The position numbers and the translations under genes were made by a program. DNA of 33,237 nucleotides from Seison nebaliae (lineage: Eukaryota > Rotifera > Pararotatoria > Seisonacea > Seisonidae): the NCBI GenBank assembly GCA_023231475.1, contig JALJEE010003053.1:1-33237 (forward strand), given 5' to 3'. Below, piece by piece: positions 30,910 to 33,237 of the stretch. Under the pieces are notes generated by a model. That model was not told where the DNA came from, searched no databases, and was given only the letters and a program-made list of their open reading frames with translations. Each line of letters opens with the position of its first letter. Positions within the stretch are counted from its first letter, which is position 1.

Positions 30910-32718
30910 ATGAAAAATATTACAACGAAATTGGTGACAGTCAGGAATCCTTATAATGAACCACCTGTAATAGAAAATTTTAATGGCGCATGTGCATCTC
31001 TATTTTTTCTGCGAACGGTAATGTTTAGTCCATTTCTATTAAATATACTAGCGACATATTATGAATGCGATCAACAAGTATGTGAAATATTTAATGACAT
31101 TAATTCGTTACAGACGTATAATTCAAGTACATTTCCAAAGAATCTTGCTCATGTGTATTTAAAACACGAAATATTAACTCTCGCTGGACTTCATAAATTC
31201 AATACTTCTTGTTTCTCAAAGAATGCTAATTTTTCTTATGGTTGTGTATCTCCAAAACTGAATTTGACAGATAGAAGTAAATGTTTATTCAATTTCTTTG
31301 GATTATACATTGCCAGAGAAGAATGTCCGGGTAACTGCCGAAATAACCTGGAAATTTCATTGAAGAAACTAAAATTTAATAAAAAATTTAAACTTGAAGC
31401 TAATGCTAAAGCTTTAGCAGAAATAGTGAGATCTGGGGAAACTATAGATGTCAACGTGGAGAATAAGAAACAGTTAGATTATATTCAACGTAATAATTTG
31501 GCTGGTCCTTATTTCAATTCGTGGAACATTTTGATAAACCATTTGTTTTGTGGCCCGGAAGATGCTAATATGCATGAAGTAATTAGGAAAGTATATTTGC
31601 CAGATGAACCTATACAGTACACAAAAGGAGGTCAAGAATTTCCTAAAATTATTGAATATACGAACTTTTTGGTCATGCATTATCCTACAATAAACATGTT
31701 ATACCTCTGGTTCCCGACGGGATTGAAAATACATGATTTAAAATTAAATACATTCAAAGATTATCTCAATTCTAATGATTATCGTATGTTCAATCAAAAA
31801 ATTTTAAAAGATTCGTTGTGGATCCAACACAAATGTAATGAAATTATAAAAAAGTATGGCTTTCCTAAAATTGTTATCATTCCGTTAAGTTCCAAAACTA
31901 CCTTTATTCATAGGTTTAAGTTACATCACAAAGTCATTAGTAAAATGAAATTAATAATCGCCAGTATTATTACAACAGTAACGTCCAATCGAACTATCAC
32001 TTTGGGTGATCTTGATAAAACTTATAAACCGATTCCTCTCGACGAACTTCCACTAATAAGTTATCAACAAAGACTGAACGACAAATATTGGAAGGGAACT
32101 CGATTTATTACTCAAAATCTGTTCCATAATTTTTATAAAACTATATCTGAAAAACAATATAAACTTTACGCATTATGTTTAATAGTTGAAGATCTTGCAT
32201 ATAAGATTACTAATCTGGGAGAATTACCTAATTTAACAAAAGATCCACAAATTAATAAACTATACCACAATAATATTCTGGATTTGTATGATAGTTTCGA
32301 CGCACTAAAACAAGTAAAGGGAAATGGATTAATCCATGATAAAGTTAAAAGTATAATTGCTGATGCATTATACTATGAGATGATTGCCACAATAGAGCAG
32401 TTTAAAATAAATAGAGCACGTTTCAATAAGGAATTCTATAACCAAACTATGACGATCAACCAAACAAGCATTAGCACGGGACATGTGAAAGGTGTGGTGA
32501 AATCGTTTAATGATAGAGATCAATGGTATCTTGTTGATAACGACCTTGTCATTGAGATAATTAATATTAGAACATTTTTAAGTCGAGGTTATACTTTCAA
32601 TTTTATCTGTGAAATGTTTTGGCATGAAGAAGAATCCTATAATCTATATAAGAACGATTTGAAGAAGTACATTAAACCAATTTTATGGAAAGACTATGGA
32701 AAGAAATTGAGACTGTAA
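30910..32718 (+). CDS. Intact 602-residue orphan ORF beside the dead hAT element
   Basis: This is an uninterrupted 1.8 kb frame from ATG to TAA, with no introns. I do not recognise the family. The N-terminal third is Cys-rich (ECDQQVCEIF, SYGCVSPKL, then REECPGNCRNN) with a hydrophobic patch ACASLFFLRTVMFSPFLLNI near residues 28-47. The central and C-terminal parts are Lys/Asn/Ile-rich and globular-looking (YLWFPTGLKIHDLKL, KYGFPKIVIIPLS, WKDYGKKLRL). Its codon use is plainer AT-rich (many aat, aaa, tta) than the neighbouring host genes. It starts just past the transposase remnant and inside the span for which no 3' hAT end was found, so it could be a passenger, a separate element's gene, or a host orphan. 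A 3' splice-like TTTAG lies just upstream of the ATG. Confidence 0.6.
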   Translation: MKNITTKLVTVRNPYNEPPVIENFNGACASLFFLRTVMFSPFLLNILATYYECDQQVCEIFNDINSLQTYNSSTFPKNLAHVYLKHEILTLAGLHKFNTSCFSKNANFSYGCVSPKLNLTDRSKCLFNFFGLYIAREECPGNCRNNLEISLKKLKFNKKFKLEANAKALAEIVRSGETIDVNVENKKQLDYIQRNNLAGPYFNSWNILINHLFCGPEDANMHEVIRKVYLPDEPIQYTKGGQEFPKIIEYTNFLVMHYPTINMLYLWFPTGLKIHDLKLNTFKDYLNSNDYRMFNQKILKDSLWIQHKCNEIIKKYGFPKIVIIPLSSKTTFIHRFKLHHKVISKMKLIIASIITTVTSNRTITLGDLDKTYKPIPLDELPLISYQQRLNDKYWKGTRFITQNLFHNFYKTISEKQYKLYALCLIVEDLAYKITNLGELPNLTKDPQINKLYHNNILDLYDSFDALKQVKGNGLIHDKVKSIIADALYYEMIATIEQFKINRARFNKEFYNQTMTINQTSISTGHVKGVVKSFNDRDQWYLVDNDLVIEIINIRTFLSRGYTFNFICEMFWHEEESYNLYKNDLKKYIKPILWKDYGKKLRL

Positions 32719-33095
32719 TCGACTCCAATTTCAAAGAATCAACAAGCTGACAATCGTGTGAGTCTAAGATTGTTAAATAAAATACTCTTCTGTTTTCATT
32801 ATTAATTCATTAATGACCGTGAAAGTGAATGAGAAAGGTAATAAATATAAATAAAAGATTGAGTGAATCATATCTATCATATTTTGCTCATAGATACAAT
32901 AGATACATATTAAACCATATATGGTTGTCAGAACGTCCTTATCAATCATGAATTTTGAAACTTTAAAATTATATTGATATCTTTTCAATTGGGGTAAATA
33001 TCCTTTTACATTCTTCCATATTTCCTTTGAAAATTCTAAAAGTAAAGAAGTTAAATTTAACATAAATGTAACATGTAAATTTGAATTTAAGATCG
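32719..33095. other. Spacer before the U6 gene
   Basis: AT-rich sequence. A 96-codon minus-strand ATG frame (32773-33063) encodes a hydrophobic peptide (LTTIYGLICIYCIYEQN). It has no recognisable family, and I do not count it as a gene without further support. Confidence 0.4.
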
Positions 33096-33103
33096 AAAAA
33101 AAA
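33096..33103 (-). terminator. Pol III T8 terminator of the U6 gene
   Basis: Eight T residues on the minus strand directly follow the U6 3' end (GCGTTCCCCA), as expected for RNA polymerase III termination. Confidence 0.85.
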
Positions 33104-33148
33104 TGGGGAACGCTTCACGATTTTGCGTGTCATCCTTGCGCAGGGGCC

Positions 33149-33187
<39 letters not shown>

Positions 33188-33209
33188 GTCAGAGGCCTAG
33201 GGCATGACC
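33104..33209 (-). ncRNA. RNU6: U6 spliceosomal snRNA
   Basis: The minus strand carries the U6 core: ATACTAAAATTGGAACGATA, the ACAGAGA box, AGATTAGCATGGCCCCTGCG, CAAGGATGACACGCAAAATC and GTGAAGCGTTCC. Relative to the usual animal sequence I see an A for a T in the GCAAATTCG stretch. The 5' stem-loop is unusual. Instead of the common GTGCT...AGCAC hairpin it reads GGTCA...TGACC with an inner GCC/GGC pairing, so the structure is kept but the sequence replaced. U6 forms the spliceosome active site and pairs with 5' splice sites through ACAGAGA. The T8 tract and upstream TATA box suggest a functional gene. Confidence 0.93.
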
Positions 33210-33230
33210 ATAGAAAAGTGTTCGTTCACG

Positions 33231-33237
33231 TATATAT
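33231..33237 (-). promoter_or_regulatory. TATA box of the U6 gene
   Basis: TATATAT lies 22-28 bases upstream of the inferred U6 start, the position of the TATA element in type 3 Pol III promoters. A proximal sequence element would lie beyond the window edge. Confidence 0.6.

Noticed and set aside
31236-31680. Two minus-strand frames of 72 and 68 codons
   Set aside because: Shadows of the 602-residue plus-strand ORF.
1-33237. CRISPR array, bacterial operon or Shine-Dalgarno signals
   Set aside because: No spaced direct repeats, and the genes have spliceosomal introns and Pol III RNAs; the sequence is eukaryotic nuclear.

Overview
The window is nuclear DNA from a very compact, AT-rich animal genome. 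Evidence for this is spliceosomal introns, a tRNA-Phe with internal Pol III promoter boxes, a U6 snRNA with a TATA box, and a metazoan-type gene set (PPP1R2, SERP1/RAMP4, BIVM, SSUH2, R3HCC1-like, CYP3-clan P450s, LIAS, GATB, MSRB, a CDC20-like WD40 protein). A CFAP144/FAM183 homologue points to motile cilia, which argues against acariform mites. Introns of 31-79 nt, nearly all 55 nt or less, and genes a few hundred bases apart would suit a miniaturised ciliated animal such as an orthonectid or another reduced spiralian. That taxonomic guess is inference only.

Layout. 1-2 kb: a partial minus-strand family fragment, a decayed Lys/Glu-rich gene and a possible transporter remnant. 2.28 kb: tRNA-Phe(GAA). 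2.5-3.5 kb: a four-exon multi-pass membrane protein. 3.7-5.1 kb: PPP1R2 (minus) divergent from an unknown basic protein. 6.5-7.9 kb: a three-exon SAM-like/zinc/Asn-rich protein. 8.3-10.2 kb: CFAP144 (minus) head-to-head with seven-exon BIVM (plus). 10.5-16.1 kb: three minus-strand genes, namely R3HCC1-like (seven exons), an intronless CDC20-like gene and eight-exon SSUH2. 16.9 kb: SERP1. 18.1-18.7 kb: MSRB. 18.7-21.1 kb: an intronless membrane/coiled-coil protein and intronless LIAS (both minus). 21.8-28.5 kb: two 11-exon P450 genes in opposite orientation flanking intronless GATB, with a LINE scrap between. 29.5-30.9 kb: a dead hAT transposon. 30.9-32.7 kb: an intact 602-residue orphan ORF. 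33.1 kb: U6 snRNA (minus).

The genes do not form one pathway. Two are mitochondrial enzymes (lipoate synthesis, Gln-tRNA amidation), two are P450 monooxygenases, and the rest serve cell cycle, phosphatase control, ER membrane and ciliary roles. The most striking property is in the splicing signals. In the 48 introns I could place by reading frame and family alignment, 43 begin GTT rather than GTA/GTG, and the U6 gene has an intact core but a re-sequenced 5' stem-loop. All exon models are hand-built from phase and homology, without transcript data.
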